Below are positions 52,105 through 61,923 of a DNA stretch of 64,000 bases, in pieces. The stretch's first letter is position 1. Each line of letters opens with the position of its first letter. Under the pieces are notes generated by a model that searched no databases, was not told the origin of the DNA, and saw nothing but the letters and a program-made list of their open reading frames with translations. The stretch is taken from assembly GCF_011421635.1 (NCBI RefSeq), contig NZ_WTLI01000001.1, positions 33,212 through 97,211 on the forward strand, written 5' to 3'. The stretch comes from Paenibacillus turpanensis (GTDB lineage: Bacteria; Bacillota; Bacilli; Paenibacillales; YIM-B00363). Both the position numbers and the translations under genes were made by a program.

Positions 52105-53000
52105 CGATTCATCCCCCGTTTCTTTGCTTCTGTGAGTATTAACTCACTCACCGCATTGGCAATGATCCGGCCGGCTGTTTTGGGCGCAACCATTCCGGGC
52201 AAGCCCGGTGCCAGCATTGCCTTAATTCCTCGACGTTCCGCAAAGCGGAAATCCGTCCCTCCCGGCTTTGACGCCAGGTCGATAATGATCGAACCGGGCG
52301 GAAGCTGAGCAATAACGCCAGCCGTCAACACCTGGGCTGGCACCGTGTTAAACACAATGTCGACGTCCCGCAGTTCCTTGGCCAGATGATCCGTATGGAA
52401 CGGAGTCACCCCCATTTCGACTGCTCTTGCAAAATGCTCGTTCCTGCGCACGCCGACCTTCACGTTCGCACCCAGCCCTTTCAGCGTACGCGCCAGCGTT
52501 AAGCCCGTGCGTCCGATCCCAATCACCGTGCAGGTAGAGCCATGAATGGTTATATCTGTGTTCTGGATCGCGATCATGACGGCTCCTTCAGCGGTAGGAA
52601 TCGAATTATAAATGGCGACATCATCTCGATCGAGCAGCTCTACTACCGGAATGCCGTGCTTTCCGCACAGATTTGTTAAGAACGGCTTCGCCATCCCCGT
52701 ATACACCTTGGCGTGTTTCGGCAGCGCCGCTACATGGCGTTCCTCCAACCGGAGCTCTTGTGAAGAAAAGATCGCCTCCACTTTGCCGGTATCATCGGTA
52801 CCTACAACTGGCAAAATTACGGCATCGGCTTCGGAGAGCACCTCTTCGGTAAGATCGGCTTTGCGCACACCGCTGTAGCTCCGCTGCAAATTATCAAAAC
52901 CAATCAGCTGAATGTTCGCATCCAACTCGTAAAGCTTTTGGATCACCTCCAGCTGCCTCGCGTCACCACCGAGGAAAACCACTTGAATCCCGGTCAGCAT
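52101..53000 (-). CDS. dpaA: dipicolinate synthase subunit A
   Basis: 299-residue NAD(P)-type Rossmann protein (SpoVFA) that with DpaB makes dipicolinic acid, the spore core solute. N-terminal VVFLGGDARQLEVIQKL and central VIGIGRTGLTLARTLKGLGANVKVGVRR fit the family. ATG 53000 has AAAGGAG nine bases upstream. A sigma-K-like promoter lies upstream. B. subtilis order mlpA-ymxH-spoVFA differs by having dut here. Confidence 0.94.
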   Translation of the reverse strand: MLTGIQVVFLGGDARQLEVIQKLYELDANIQLIGFDNLQRSYSGVRKADLTEEVLSEADAVILPVVGTDDTGKVEAIFSSQELRLEERHVAALPKHAKVYTGMAKPFLTNLCGKHGIPVVELLDRDDVAIYNSIPTAEGAVMIAIQNTDITIHGSTCTVIGIGRTGLTLARTLKGLGANVKVGVRRNEHFARAVEMGVTPFHTDHLAKELRDVDIVFNTVPAQVLTAGVIAQLPPGSIIIDLASKPGGTDFRFAERRGIKAMLAPGLPGMVAPKTAGRIIANAVSELILTEAKKRGMNR

Positions 53001-53038
53001 GGGTTCGAACTCCTTTCTTTTAAGACGCGTTGATACGT

Positions 53039-53066
53039 TATCCTATGCCATGCGCCCAGAAAGGTT
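53039..53066 (-). promoter_or_regulatory. sigma-K-type promoter of dpaAB
   Basis: Leftward AAC at 53066-53064, 16-base spacer, then CATAGGATA at 53047-53039, a perfect CATANNNTA -10. Fits mother-cell, late sporulation expression as known for spoVF. Confidence 0.7.
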
Positions 53067-53078
53067 CCTAAACAGCAA

Positions 53079-53112
53079 AAACCCATTCGCGGCGATCGCC
53101 TAGAATGGGTTT
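53079..53112 (-). terminator. terminator after dut
   Basis: AAACCCATTC/GAATGGGTTT with T-run leftward, 12 bases past the dut stop; separates dut from dpaA. Confidence 0.82.
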
Positions 53113-53123
53113 AAGAATCAAGT

Positions 53124-53573
53124 CTATTTTGTTCCTGTACTGCCAAAGCCGGAAGCGCCTCGAACGGTAGCTTCCAACTCCTCTACTTCAATCAAAACGG
53201 TGGTCGGAACGACGCCAAATACCATTTGTGCAATCCGTTCGCCGCGCTCAATGATGAATGGCTCCTGCCCGTGGTTAATAAGCAGCACCTTCACCTCACC
53301 GCGGTAATCGGCATCGATGGTTCCCGGCGAATTTAAGGTCGTTATTCCATGCTTGAACGCCAGCCCGCTCCGCGGACGGATTTGCGCTTCTAAACGGTCA
53401 GGCATCGCCAAGGCGAGCCCCGTCGGAATCAGCTGTCGTTCCCCGGGAAGCAGCTTCACCGGCTCCTCTACCGCTGCATATAAATCATACCCCGCCGCCT
53501 GCTCCGTCATCTTGGCAGGCAAAGGCAGTCCGGCTGCATTCGGCAGCCTCTGAACAAATACTTCAAACGACAA
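53124..53573 (-). CDS. dut: dUTP diphosphatase
   Basis: 149-residue trimeric dUTPase. The five motifs are visible: [39 protein letters not shown] and the C-terminal [10 protein letters not shown] (residues 138-147). It removes dUTP and supplies dUMP. TTG 53573 has AGGAGGG seven bases upstream and overlaps the mlpA end by 11 bases, so they are translated together. In B. subtilis ymxH lies at this spot instead. Confidence 0.94.
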   Translation of the reverse strand: MSFEVFVQRLPNAAGLPLPAKMTEQAAGYDLYAAVEEPVKLLPGERQLIPTGLALAMPDRLEAQIRPRSGLAFKHGITTLNSPGTIDADYRGEVKVLLINHGQEPFIIERGERIAQMVFGVVPTTVLIEVEELEATVRGASGFGSTGTK

Positions 53574-54816
53574 ACTGATCCCTCCTGAATCCCGACAGCG
53601 CTTCATCGGACTGGCCGACGGCCGCTACCGCAAACGGCTTGCTGAACATCTGATCGGCAACTTTCTTTATGTCACTTGAGGTAATTCCATCAATTTTGGC
53701 AATTAGCTCATCCAGCGTATATTGGTACCCGAGCATCAGCTCGTTTTTTCCGTTACGGTTCATCCGGCTCGTCGAGCTTTCCAGACCGAGAATAAAATTA
53801 CCCTTCAGCTGCTCCTTGCCCTTCTTCAGTTCCGCTTCCGTTAACCCGTTGTTGCGGATATCCGAGAGCACCTGCATCGTTACATCCAGCACTTCTTTCG
53901 TTTGCTTCGGGGCAGTCCCTGCATAAATGGTAAACATACCGGAATCCACATGCGCTGCATGGTACGAGTATATGGAATAAGCAAGTCCCCGCTTCTCACG
54001 AATTTCCTGGAACAGTCTTGAGCTCATCCCCCCGCCCACTGCATTATTCAGCAGTGTCATTGCATATAAAGCGGGATCGTCATGAGCGACACCCGGCAAA
54101 GCAAGACAAATATGATTCTGCTCAGTTTTTTTGCCATGAACGATTAAATCGGGAGAATATGCTGGTGCAAGCAGCGGAGTCTCAAGGCTTGAGTTATGAA
54201 ACTGGCCAAAATGCTGCTCCAACAGCTCCAGTACGCTCTCATTTACATTCCCGGCAAGGCTAATCACCGTATTTTCCACAAAATAGCGCTGCTTCATAAA
54301 ATGACGCAAATCATCCGACGTCATCTGCAGCAAATTGTCCTCTGTACCCAGAATGGAAAACGCAAGCGGATGCTGGCCGTAAGCCGCTTTGGATATTAAA
54401 TCATGCACCATGTCATCCGGGGTATCATCGTACATTGCAATTTCTTCTATTATAACGTTCTTTTCTTTATCGAGCTCCTGCGGGTCAAAGGTGGAGTTGA
54501 AAAACATATCTGCCAGCACATCGACCGCAATAGGAAGATGCTGATCCAGCACCTTGGCATAATAACAGGTGTATTCCTTGGCAGTGAAGGCGTTGACATG
54601 TCCTCCAATGCTGTCGAACATATCGGCGATTTCCGCCGCATGAAACCGGTCCGTGCCTTTGAAAAGCATGTGTTCTATAAAATGAGAAATGCCGCTTGTT
54701 CGCTCATTTTCGTTCCGTGAGCCGTTCTTTACCCAGATGCCGAAAGAAACGGATCGGAGCGACGGTATTTCCTCAATAACTACGCGAAGCCCGTTGCTTA
54801 GTGTTTTTTTGATCAC
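53563..54816 (-). CDS. mlpA: M16 zinc peptidase MlpA (YmxG)
   Basis: 417-residue processing-peptidase-like enzyme with the full HxxEH motif, [11 protein letters not shown], near residue 46 and a downstream Glu in [11 protein letters not shown] near 121. GTG 54816 with AAGGAGG upstream is the start ([10 protein letters not shown]). Conserved between ylxY and the spoVF genes in Bacillus. Confidence 0.93.
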   Translation of the reverse strand: MIKKTLSNGLRVVIEEIPSLRSVSFGIWVKNGSRNENERTSGISHFIEHMLFKGTDRFHAAEIADMFDSIGGHVNAFTAKEYTCYYAKVLDQHLPIAVDVLADMFFNSTFDPQELDKEKNVIIEEIAMYDDTPDDMVHDLISKAAYGQHPLAFSILGTEDNLLQMTSDDLRHFMKQRYFVENTVISLAGNVNESVLELLEQHFGQFHNSSLETPLLAPAYSPDLIVHGKKTEQNHICLALPGVAHDDPALYAMTLLNNAVGGGMSSRLFQEIREKRGLAYSIYSYHAAHVDSGMFTIYAGTAPKQTKEVLDVTMQVLSDIRNNGLTEAELKKGKEQLKGNFILGLESSTSRMNRNGKNELMLGYQYTLDELIAKIDGITSSDIKKVADQMFSKPFAVAAVGQSDEALSGFRRDQFVV

Positions 54817-54869
54817 TCCGGCAGGTCCTCCTTGGTTCGAATTACTTCAACTAATAAACTATATCAAAA

Positions 54870-55883
54870 TTACGAAGAAGGCTCAACCTGCCCTGGCTGC
54901 GAAAGCTGCTTCGGCTCGAGCACGCGGTCTACCGACAGCAAATCACTTACCGTTCCTAAGGATAGCCCTTTGCTCTTGATTGCTTTAATCATACCCGGAA
55001 GCGCCTCGCTGGACGACTGGGTTGGATGCATTAAAATCATCGCCCCCGGCTCAATGCGCTGTTCAATCCGCTTGACGATCCAGCCCGGCTCAGGCTTCTT
55101 CCAATCGATGGTATCGATCGTCCACAAAACGGTTTTTAAACCTAGCTCATGTGCGATTTTAACCGTTTCCATATTAAAGTCACCTGAGGGTGGCGCAAAC
55201 CAGCGGTTTGTCACACCGACCTTTTCCTTAAGAAGCGCTTCCGTCTTCTGAATTTCCGACATTGCCGCAGTTCGGCCGAGCTTGCTCATTTCTTGATGGG
55301 AATATGCATGATTCGATGCCTCATGACCCATTTCCACCATCTTTTTCGCCGTTTCAATATGCTTGCTTAGCCACGTTCCGTCAAAGAAAAAGGTTGCCCG
55401 AACATTTTCCTTTTGAAGCGTCTCTAAAATCGAAGGCAAAAATTCATCTCCCCAAGCTACATTTATCATGATAGCGGCCATCGGCTTTTGGGAATTGCCC
55501 TTATAAATCGGGTTGGGCGGCAGATCATCCAGGGTAATGGCTGGAGGAATTTGCCGATATACATAGGGAATCTCTCCATCCTTGGATTGAAGTGCAAGCT
55601 CGTAGGTTTTCTCCACATCCACCTGCAGCCCGCTATACCCTTGAATCCCTTTCCACACCCGATCAATGCGCGCGTTAATCGGCTTTTCTTCTCTTTTTGC
55701 CGCTTCCTGCTGTATTTTTTCATAAAGCTCGCGGTTTTCCTGATCTTGAAATAAAAAAGCGTCAGCAGTAAAATTCGTCCCGTTCGATTTTACCGACTGT
55801 ATGTATTGTTGGACGCTGTCCACCTGACTAATCGACACCCAAGTCACCAGCATAAACGTTCCCGTGATCCACCACTTTTTCAC
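54870..55883 (-). CDS. ylxY: polysaccharide deacetylase-like protein YlxY
   Basis: 337-residue exported protein: signal-anchor MKKWWITGTFMLVTWVSIS, then a NodB-type deacetylase fold from about residue 135. The zinc His pair is intact in SNHAYSHQEMS, and ATFFFDGTWL and RWFAPPSGDFN are present. At the usual TFDDG position the sequence reads IMINVAWGDE, so the catalytic and metal-binding Asp pair is missing or altered. Lies between mlpA and pnp as in Bacillus. Confidence 0.88.
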   Translation of the reverse strand: MKKWWITGTFMLVTWVSISQVDSVQQYIQSVKSNGTNFTADAFLFQDQENRELYEKIQQEAAKREEKPINARIDRVWKGIQGYSGLQVDVEKTYELALQSKDGEIPYVYRQIPPAITLDDLPPNPIYKGNSQKPMAAIMINVAWGDEFLPSILETLQKENVRATFFFDGTWLSKHIETAKKMVEMGHEASNHAYSHQEMSKLGRTAAMSEIQKTEALLKEKVGVTNRWFAPPSGDFNMETVKIAHELGLKTVLWTIDTIDWKKPEPGWIVKRIEQRIEPGAMILMHPTQSSSEALPGMIKAIKSKGLSLGTVSDLLSVDRVLEPKQLSQPGQVEPSS

Positions 55884-55985
55884 CGTTTCAACAACCCCTT
55901 TTCTTCCAATTTCAGCCGCACTACGAACAGGTTGTTTCCATCCTATGAAAAAGCGGACAAACTTATGCGGTTTTGCCCAACAAAA

Positions 55986-56012
55986 AAAGAGCCTGCAAAA
56001 ATTCGGCTCTTT
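55986..56012 (-). terminator. terminator after pnp
   Basis: AAAGAGCC/GGCTCTTT with T7 leftward; 15 bases past the pnp stop. Confidence 0.82.
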
Positions 56013-56027
56013 CGGTGTAATGCTATG

Positions 56028-58139
56028 TTATTGCTGTACCTGCGGCTGCTCCGGCTTCGGAAGCGTTGCCTTGCGGGACAGGTTCACCCGGCCCTGCTGA
56101 TCGATCTCCGTAACTTTAACCGTAATCGAATCGCCAAGCGCCACCACATCCTCGACTTTAGCGACGCGATCATGCGAAAGCTGGGAAATGTGAACGAGGC
56201 CTTCCTTGCCCGGTAAAATTTCCACGAACGCTCCAAATTTCTCGATGCGCTTTACCGTGCCGAGATATGTTTCGCCTACGACCACTTCACGCACAATGCC
56301 TTCGATAATTTCCTTCGCACGTTCGTTTTTCGATTGGTCCGGCGATGCAATAAAGACGCGGCCGTCCTGCTCGATATCGATCTTAACGCCAGTTTCTTCA
56401 ATAATTTTATTGATAATCTTTCCGCCTGCTCCGATAACATCACGGATTTTGTCCGGGTTAATCTGCATAACGGTAATTTTTGGTGCGTACTGGGACAATG
56501 CTTTACGCGGCTCATTCATAACCTCGGTCATTTTACCGAGAATGAACATGCGGCCTTCTTTCGCCTGCGCCAGAGCCTGATTTAAGATTTCACGGTCAAT
56601 CCCATCAATCTTAATATCCATCTGGATTGCCGTTACGCCTTCACCGGTTCCTGCAACCTTGAAGTCCATATCACCGAGATGATCTTCCATGCCTTGAATA
56701 TCAGAGAGGATGGAGAAATGCTCGCCGTCCTTAATCAGACCCATCGCAATACCCGCAACCGGCGCTTTAATCGGCACCCCTGCGTCCATCAGTGCAAGTG
56801 TGCTTGCGCAAATACTTGCCTGCGATGTGGAACCGTTGGATTCCAGCACCTCGGAAACAAGGCGGATCGTGTACGGGAATTCCGTTTCGGAAGGAATAAC
56901 CTTCGCGAGCGCACGTTCGCCCAATGCACCATGTCCAATTTCGCGGCGGCCTGGCGGACGAAGCGGTCTCGCTTCCCCTACGCTGAACGGTGGGAAGTTA
57001 TAGTGATGCATAAAACGTTTGGAATCCTCTAAATCGATGCCGTCCAAAATTTGCTCATCACCGATCGCGCCAAGCGTACATACGCTCAGTGCCTGCGTTT
57101 GACCGCGGGTGAACAAGCCGGAGCCATGTGTTCTTGGAAGCAGGGAAACGTCACATTCAATCGGACGAATCTCAGCAAGCTGACGTCCGTCTGGACGAAC
57201 CTTGTCCACCGTAATGAGACGGCGAACCTCTTCCTTCACGATATTGTACAGCACTTCTTTCACATCGGACATTTTACTTGGTGTCTCAGCATAAACCTCC
57301 GAGAAGTGCTCTTCCGTTTCCTGATTGATTGCCGCAATTGCATCCGCACGGGCATGCTTTTCAGCAATACGAACCGCTTCAACGAGACGGGCGGATGCAT
57401 GCTGTCTTACTTGCGCATCTACCTCAGCATCCACTTCATGAAGCTTTACTTCCATCTTAGGCTTGCCGGATTTCTCCGTCAGCTCCTCGATCGTTGATAC
57501 GATTTTCTTGATTTCATCGTGACCAAACATAATTGCTTCCAGCATAACTTCTTCCGGAACCTCGTTGGCTTCAGCTTCCACCATCATAATCGCATCTTTT
57601 GTGCCTGCAACGACAACATAGATGTCGCTCTTCTCTTCCTGCTCAACCGTCGGATTGACGACAAACTTACCGTCAACACGTCCAACGATAACGCCGCCAA
57701 TCGGTCCGTTAAACGGTACATCCGAGATGCTAAGCGCGGCGGACACGCCGATCATTGCTGTGATTTCCGGCGGGCAGTCCTGGTCCACGCTCATGACAAG
57801 CGCGACAACCTGAACATCGTTACGGAAACCTTCCGGGAAAAGCGGACGAATCGGACGGTCTGTCAAGCGGCTTGCCAAAATCGCTTTTTCGCTTGGACGT
57901 CCTTCCCGTTTAATAAAGCCTCCCGGAATTTTACCAACCGAGTACAAGCGTTCTTCATAATTCACAGTCAGCGGGAAAAAGTCAAGATCCTTCGGTTCAG
58001 CGGATGCTGTAACCGTACAGAGTACCGCTGTATCTCCATACTTAGCCATAACGGCGCCATTGGCCTGCTTCGCAAGCCTGCCCGTTTCGAGAACTAGGGT
58101 TCTACCGCCCAGTTCCATTTGCACACGGTGTTGTTCCAT
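56028..58139 (-). CDS. pnp: polyribonucleotide nucleotidyltransferase
   Basis: 703-residue PNPase, a trimeric phosphorolytic 3'-5' exoribonuclease. Two RNase PH domains (first: [40 protein letters not shown]; second: [16 protein letters not shown]), then KH ([15 protein letters not shown]) and S1 ([26 protein letters not shown]). ATG 58139 has GGGAGGAG upstream. Follows rpsO as in most bacteria. Confidence 0.97.
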   Translation of the reverse strand: MEQHRVQMELGGRTLVLETGRLAKQANGAVMAKYGDTAVLCTVTASAEPKDLDFFPLTVNYEERLYSVGKIPGGFIKREGRPSEKAILASRLTDRPIRPLFPEGFRNDVQVVALVMSVDQDCPPEITAMIGVSAALSISDVPFNGPIGGVIVGRVDGKFVVNPTVEQEEKSDIYVVVAGTKDAIMMVEAEANEVPEEVMLEAIMFGHDEIKKIVSTIEELTEKSGKPKMEVKLHEVDAEVDAQVRQHASARLVEAVRIAEKHARADAIAAINQETEEHFSEVYAETPSKMSDVKEVLYNIVKEEVRRLITVDKVRPDGRQLAEIRPIECDVSLLPRTHGSGLFTRGQTQALSVCTLGAIGDEQILDGIDLEDSKRFMHHYNFPPFSVGEARPLRPPGRREIGHGALGERALAKVIPSETEFPYTIRLVSEVLESNGSTSQASICASTLALMDAGVPIKAPVAGIAMGLIKDGEHFSILSDIQGMEDHLGDMDFKVAGTGEGVTAIQMDIKIDGIDREILNQALAQAKEGRMFILGKMTEVMNEPRKALSQYAPKITVMQINPDKIRDVIGAGGKIINKIIEETGVKIDIEQDGRVFIASPDQSKNERAKEIIEGIVREVVVGETYLGTVKRIEKFGAFVEILPGKEGLVHISQLSHDRVAKVEDVVALGDSITVKVTEIDQQGRVNLSRKATLPKPEQPQVQQ

Positions 58140-58241
58140 TGTGCTCCTCCCTTAAATTAACATATCCTACCTAACATTCTGCATACGGTCTAGTATTTCC
58201 TTCCTAGGCCGAAACATTTCATGCAATCTTATGTACAGAAA

Positions 58242-58282
58242 AAGCAACCCGTTTCCCTCGTAAGAGGAAATTCGGGTTGCTT
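58242..58282 (-). terminator. terminator after rpsO
   Basis: GAAGCAACCCG pairs with CGGGTTGCTT, with inner TTTCCTC/GAGGGAAA, followed leftward by TTTTT. Confidence 0.82.
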
Positions 58283-58295
58283 CTTTAGGCTCGAA

Positions 58296-58565
58296 TTAAC
58301 GGCGAAGGCCGAGACGTTCGATCAAAGAGCTGTAACGTTTAACGTCTTTGTTCTTCAGGTAGCTGAGCAATTTACGACGCTGACCGACCATCTTGAGCAA
58401 TCCGCGGCGGGAATGGTGGTCTTTCTTGTGCTCCCGCAGGTGGTTTGTCAAGTTAACGATGTTTTCGGTCAGGATAGCGATTTGAACCTCAGGGGATCCT
58501 GTGTCGTTCTGATGGGTTTTGTAATCACCGATCAGCTGCTGCTTGCGTTCTTGCGTAAGTGCCAT
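58296..58565 (-). CDS. rpsO: 30S ribosomal protein S15
   Basis: 89-residue S15 that binds 16S rRNA h20-h22. [42 protein letters not shown] and the RRKLLSYLK segment are canonical. ATG 58565 with AAGGAGG seven to eight bases upstream is chosen over an upstream in-frame start. Upstream region has its own promoter and a hairpin. Confidence 0.97.
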   Translation of the reverse strand: MALTQERKQQLIGDYKTHQNDTGSPEVQIAILTENIVNLTNHLREHKKDHHSRRGLLKMVGQRRKLLSYLKNKDVKRYSSLIERLGLRR

Positions 58566-58652
58566 CCTGATCACCTCCTTTAATTATAAGTATAATCGCC
58601 GACAGCCCAGACCTCGCCGGAGTGAACGAAAGTCCATGCTGCGGTTCTAATC

Positions 58653-58685
58653 TGTCCCTTGTAGGACAGCAAAAAGAATTATAGC
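58653..58685 (-). promoter_or_regulatory. rpsO promoter and leader hairpin
   Basis: TATAAT on the leftward strand at 58685-58680 overlaps the ribF stop; about 17 bases further upstream a weak TTTACT. Just downstream, CTGTCC/GGACAG can form a hairpin at 58653-58671. S15 mRNA leaders in Bacillota bind S15; this leader (about 110 bases) may do so, but I cannot show the fold. Confidence 0.4.
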
Positions 58686-59629
58686 ATAATGCGATCCGAA
58701 AGTAAATGCTGCTTCGCTTCCATACGATCATTATTGATTTGCGCAATGAGTTCATCCACAGATGAAAACCTGCGTTCGCTCCGGATAAAGCGGTGCAGCT
58801 CCACTTCGATGATGCTGCCATATAGATCGCCCGTGAAATCAAACAAATGGATTTCGATGGTCACGATCCCTTCATCCCCATGAAACGTCGGTTTTTTACC
58901 GATATTCATAACGCCGCCATATCGGCTTCCTTTCGTCAGAACGGAAACCGCGTAAACGCCCTGCTTAGGGATGATATAAGGGCCAATCAGCTCCACATTG
59001 GCGGTCGGAACTCCTATCGTTCGGCCTCGGCCTTCTCCGTGCACGACCGTACCGGCAAACCGGAACGGCCTGCCTAAATAACGCTTAGCAAGCTCAGGCT
59101 GGCCGTTCTGCAGCGATGCTCTGATCAAGGTGCTACTTACGCGGTCTTCCTGCATCACATAAGGCTGGACGATCTCCACCGCAAAGCGGCCGCCGGCAAG
59201 CTCCTGCAGCAGCTCCGGTGTGCCCGCTCCCTTATGGCCGAAGGTAAAATTAAACCCGACAATTACGGTGGATACCCCTAGCGGAATAAGCACTTCATCG
59301 ACGAACCGTTCCGGAGACACGCTGGAAAAGGGCTTGTCAAATTGGACGACGTAGGCTTCCTCAAGTCCGAGCTGCTCAAATTCACGCAGCTTATCCTCCA
59401 GCGGCGTTAAATATCGGGCATACTGCTCCAGACCCAGCACTTCGCGGGGATGCGGATGAAACGTCATTACCGCGGATACACCGCCGGTTTCTCCGGCGAT
59501 CCGAACCGATCGGCCGAGCACCTCGCGATGGCCCAGATGGACGCCGTCAAAATCTCCAATTGAAAGCACGAGGTTTCGATGTGAAGGTTCACGGGTGGAG
59601 AGCGGATAAGAAAGATGATGAACGATCAA
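58679..59629 (-). CDS. ribF: bifunctional riboflavin kinase/FAD synthetase
   Basis: 316-residue RibF. N-terminal FAD synthetase nucleotidyltransferase (SIGDFDGVHLGHREVL, GFNFTFGHKG, SSTLIRASLQNGQ) and C-terminal riboflavin kinase (GRTIGVPTANV, GVYAVSV, NIGKKPTF). TTG 59629 has AGGAGG about ten bases upstream. In the truB-ribF-rpsO order common in Bacillota. Confidence 0.95.
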   Translation of the reverse strand: MIVHHLSYPLSTREPSHRNLVLSIGDFDGVHLGHREVLGRSVRIAGETGGVSAVMTFHPHPREVLGLEQYARYLTPLEDKLREFEQLGLEEAYVVQFDKPFSSVSPERFVDEVLIPLGVSTVIVGFNFTFGHKGAGTPELLQELAGGRFAVEIVQPYVMQEDRVSSTLIRASLQNGQPELAKRYLGRPFRFAGTVVHGEGRGRTIGVPTANVELIGPYIIPKQGVYAVSVLTKGSRYGGVMNIGKKPTFHGDEGIVTIEIHLFDFTGDLYGSIIEVELHRFIRSERRFSSVDELIAQINNDRMEAKQHLLSDRIML

Positions 59630-59644
59630 CGATTCCGCGCCTCC

Positions 59645-60571
59645 TTAATTAAATACTTTAACAGGGGTCAACATCCGATCCGATGCTTCCCATGCAAAAA
59701 TCCCTAAAAATAGCTGCTCTTCATTGTAAAGTCGCACGATGCTGCCATTCTCTAATGACTGTAAGGCCGGCTGGTCAATGGAAACAAGCGCACGGCCTTG
59801 AAGAGCCATCCGAGTAAGAGTTTCGTTAACCTTTACTTGAGTGATATGAGGAAGCGCCTGATCGGCTGAAATCAGCTTCTCTGTAAGCTTTCCCTCTGCC
59901 CATAAACGCTCCACTTCCTCTAAAGGAACCGATTCTGCTTCAGTAAAAGGCCCCGTTGCAGATCGCACCAGCTGCTTCATGGTCGCAGGTACCCCAAGCT
60001 TTTTGCCGAAATCCACACACAAGGTACGAATATAAGTCCCCTTTGAGCAATCCACTACAAATTGCACTTCCGGATACTCCTGCTCAAGCTGCATCTTCAA
60101 AATATGAATCCCGTAAATTTCTACTTTACGGGATTTCCGTTCGACCTCGATACCCTGTCTGGCCAGCTCGTAGAGACGTTTACCGTCATGCTTCACCGCG
60201 GAATACATCGGAGGCACCTGCTCAATCGTCCCTACAAAAGAGAGCAGCGTATGCTCGATCTCATCTTGGCTGAGCTTGATTCCTGGCCTATCTTCAATCA
60301 GCTCACCGGTAACGTCTTCCGTATCCGTGGATTGACCGATCCGCACGACAGCCTCGTATTGCTTGGGTAAATCCTGAATATATTCGACGACACGCGTTGC
60401 CCGGCCAATGCAAAGCGGAAGCACTCCGGTTACTTGAGGATCCAGCGTCCCGGTGTGCCCGATACGTTTAATTCGAGTGATTCTCCTTACCCGTGCTACA
60501 ACGTCGTGGGAAGTCATTCCTGCCGGCTTCCAAATCGGCAGCACTCCTTCTATCGTTTCCGCCGTAATCAT
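59645..60571 (-). CDS. truB: tRNA pseudouridine(55) synthase
   Basis: 308-residue TruB. LPIWKPAGMTSHDVV, catalytic Asp in HTGTLDPQVTGVLPL near residue 42, and GTYIRTLCVDFG. Makes pseudouridine 55 of the T-loop of all tRNAs. Overlaps the nrnA stop by four bases. Confidence 0.96.
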   Translation of the reverse strand: MITAETIEGVLPIWKPAGMTSHDVVARVRRITRIKRIGHTGTLDPQVTGVLPLCIGRATRVVEYIQDLPKQYEAVVRIGQSTDTEDVTGELIEDRPGIKLSQDEIEHTLLSFVGTIEQVPPMYSAVKHDGKRLYELARQGIEVERKSRKVEIYGIHILKMQLEQEYPEVQFVVDCSKGTYIRTLCVDFGKKLGVPATMKQLVRSATGPFTEAESVPLEEVERLWAEGKLTEKLISADQALPHITQVKVNETLTRMALQGRALVSIDQPALQSLENGSIVRLYNEEQLFLGIFAWEASDRMLTPVKVFN

Positions 60572-61563
60572 AAATTCGCTACCACCCGTCCTACGACTAG
60601 CTGAACCGCCTCGTCCATTTCTAGCTGCACCGATGCCCCCGCTGCCCGTCGGTGTCCCCCTCCGCCAAGCGATTGCGCGATTTCAGCGACATCCACGGTT
60701 CCGGAGGAACGAAAGCCTACCTTCACTCCGCCTTTAGGGGACTGCTTGAAGAGAAGCCCTACTTCTACCCCTTCAATGTTCCGGGGGTAGTTGACAAGCC
60801 CGTCAAGATCCTCCGGATTCGCACCGCACTCCTCGACATCCTTCAGCGTTACCGTCATCCAAGCGACGCGATTGTCTGCGGCCAGCGCCAGCGTGGAAAG
60901 CGCCCGGCGCAGAAGCTGAATCTGCGCAAGTGTCACGCGCTCCAGCAAACGTTCCGCCAGCTCCGGACCTTTCGCCCCTAGCTGAAGCAATCGTCCCGCC
61001 GTCTCCATCACCTTTGTGCTGGTGTTGGAATAACGGAAGCCGCCCGTATCCGTAAGCAGACCGCTGTACAAGCAGGTCGCAAGCTCCGGCGTCCATCGTG
61101 CGTTCATTTCGATGGCAAGGTCGTATAAAATCTCAGCGGTTGCGGCAGCATCGGCTTGAATCAAATTGACTGTGCCGAAGCTATCATTTGTAGCATGATG
61201 ATCAATGTTCAGAAACGGTGTTCCCGACGCAATGAGTTCCGAAACAAGCCCTAGTCGCCCAAAATCCGCGCAATCGACAGCTATGACGGCTTGAAATCGC
61301 TGTCCCAGCTGCTGCACGGATTCATAAGTATGTATAGAAAGGCCACCCGACATAAACCGATACTTCTCCGGCATGGTACCTTCATTAACAAGCGTAAATG
61401 TTTTCCCTAAGCTGTTAAGCATATGACCAACGGCAAATGTGGAACCGGCAGCATCTCCATCCGGCTGAACATGGGACACAACAAGCACATCGTTATGCCC
61501 CATTACAAATTCAGCCGCTAAGCGGAGCTGCTCCTGGTAAGAAGCAAGAGGAGCGGAACTCAT
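60568..61563 (-). CDS. nrnA: oligoribonuclease/pAp phosphatase NrnA
   Basis: 331-residue DHH-DHHA1 phosphoesterase that degrades nano-RNA and pAp. [12 protein letters not shown] near residue 30, [10 protein letters not shown] near 95, DHH in NIDHHATND near 118, [10 protein letters not shown] near 168 and [10 protein letters not shown] in the C-terminal DHHA1. Its start overlaps the rbfA stop by four bases; the operon rbfA-nrnA-truB-ribF is tight. Confidence 0.94.
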   Translation of the reverse strand: MSSAPLASYQEQLRLAAEFVMGHNDVLVVSHVQPDGDAAGSTFAVGHMLNSLGKTFTLVNEGTMPEKYRFMSGGLSIHTYESVQQLGQRFQAVIAVDCADFGRLGLVSELIASGTPFLNIDHHATNDSFGTVNLIQADAAATAEILYDLAIEMNARWTPELATCLYSGLLTDTGGFRYSNTSTKVMETAGRLLQLGAKGPELAERLLERVTLAQIQLLRRALSTLALAADNRVAWMTVTLKDVEECGANPEDLDGLVNYPRNIEGVEVGLLFKQSPKGGVKVGFRSSGTVDVAEIAQSLGGGGHRRAAGASVQLEMDEAVQLVVGRVVANL

Positions 61564-61916
61564 AGTTCCGCCGCTCCTGAGTTGATTTGTTCCAGCAATG
61601 CTTCAATGCGCGATCCGTAGTCAATGGAAGTGTCGAACTTGAACAGCAGTTCCGGGGTATGGCGAAGACGCATGCGCTTGCCGACCTCGGAACGGATAAA
61701 GCCTTTCCCCCGCGCTAAGGCGTGAAGGGTCGCTTCACGCTGCTCGTCGCTGCCAAGTACACTCAAGTATACTTTTGCCTGCGAAAGATCACTCGTTACA
61801 TCGACACCGGTTACCGTAATAAAGCCGATTCGTGGATCCTTGAGTTCCGATTGAATGATCTGGGAGAGCTCTTTTTTGATCTGCTCCCCAACACGACCTG
61901 CTCGAAATTTAGCCAT
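61560..61916 (-). CDS. rbfA: 30S ribosome-binding factor A
   Basis: 118-residue KH-like fold protein that matures the 5' end of 16S rRNA and helps cold growth. [37 protein letters not shown] and the [24 protein letters not shown] end are typical. ATG 61916 follows GAGAGGTGAG; the longer frame overlaps infB and is rejected. Seven bases after infB. Confidence 0.95.
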   Translation of the reverse strand: MAKFRAGRVGEQIKKELSQIIQSELKDPRIGFITVTGVDVTSDLSQAKVYLSVLGSDEQREATLHALARGKGFIRSEVGKRMRLRHTPELLFKFDTSIDYGSRIEALLEQINSGAAEL

Positions 61917-61923
61917 GAATGTC

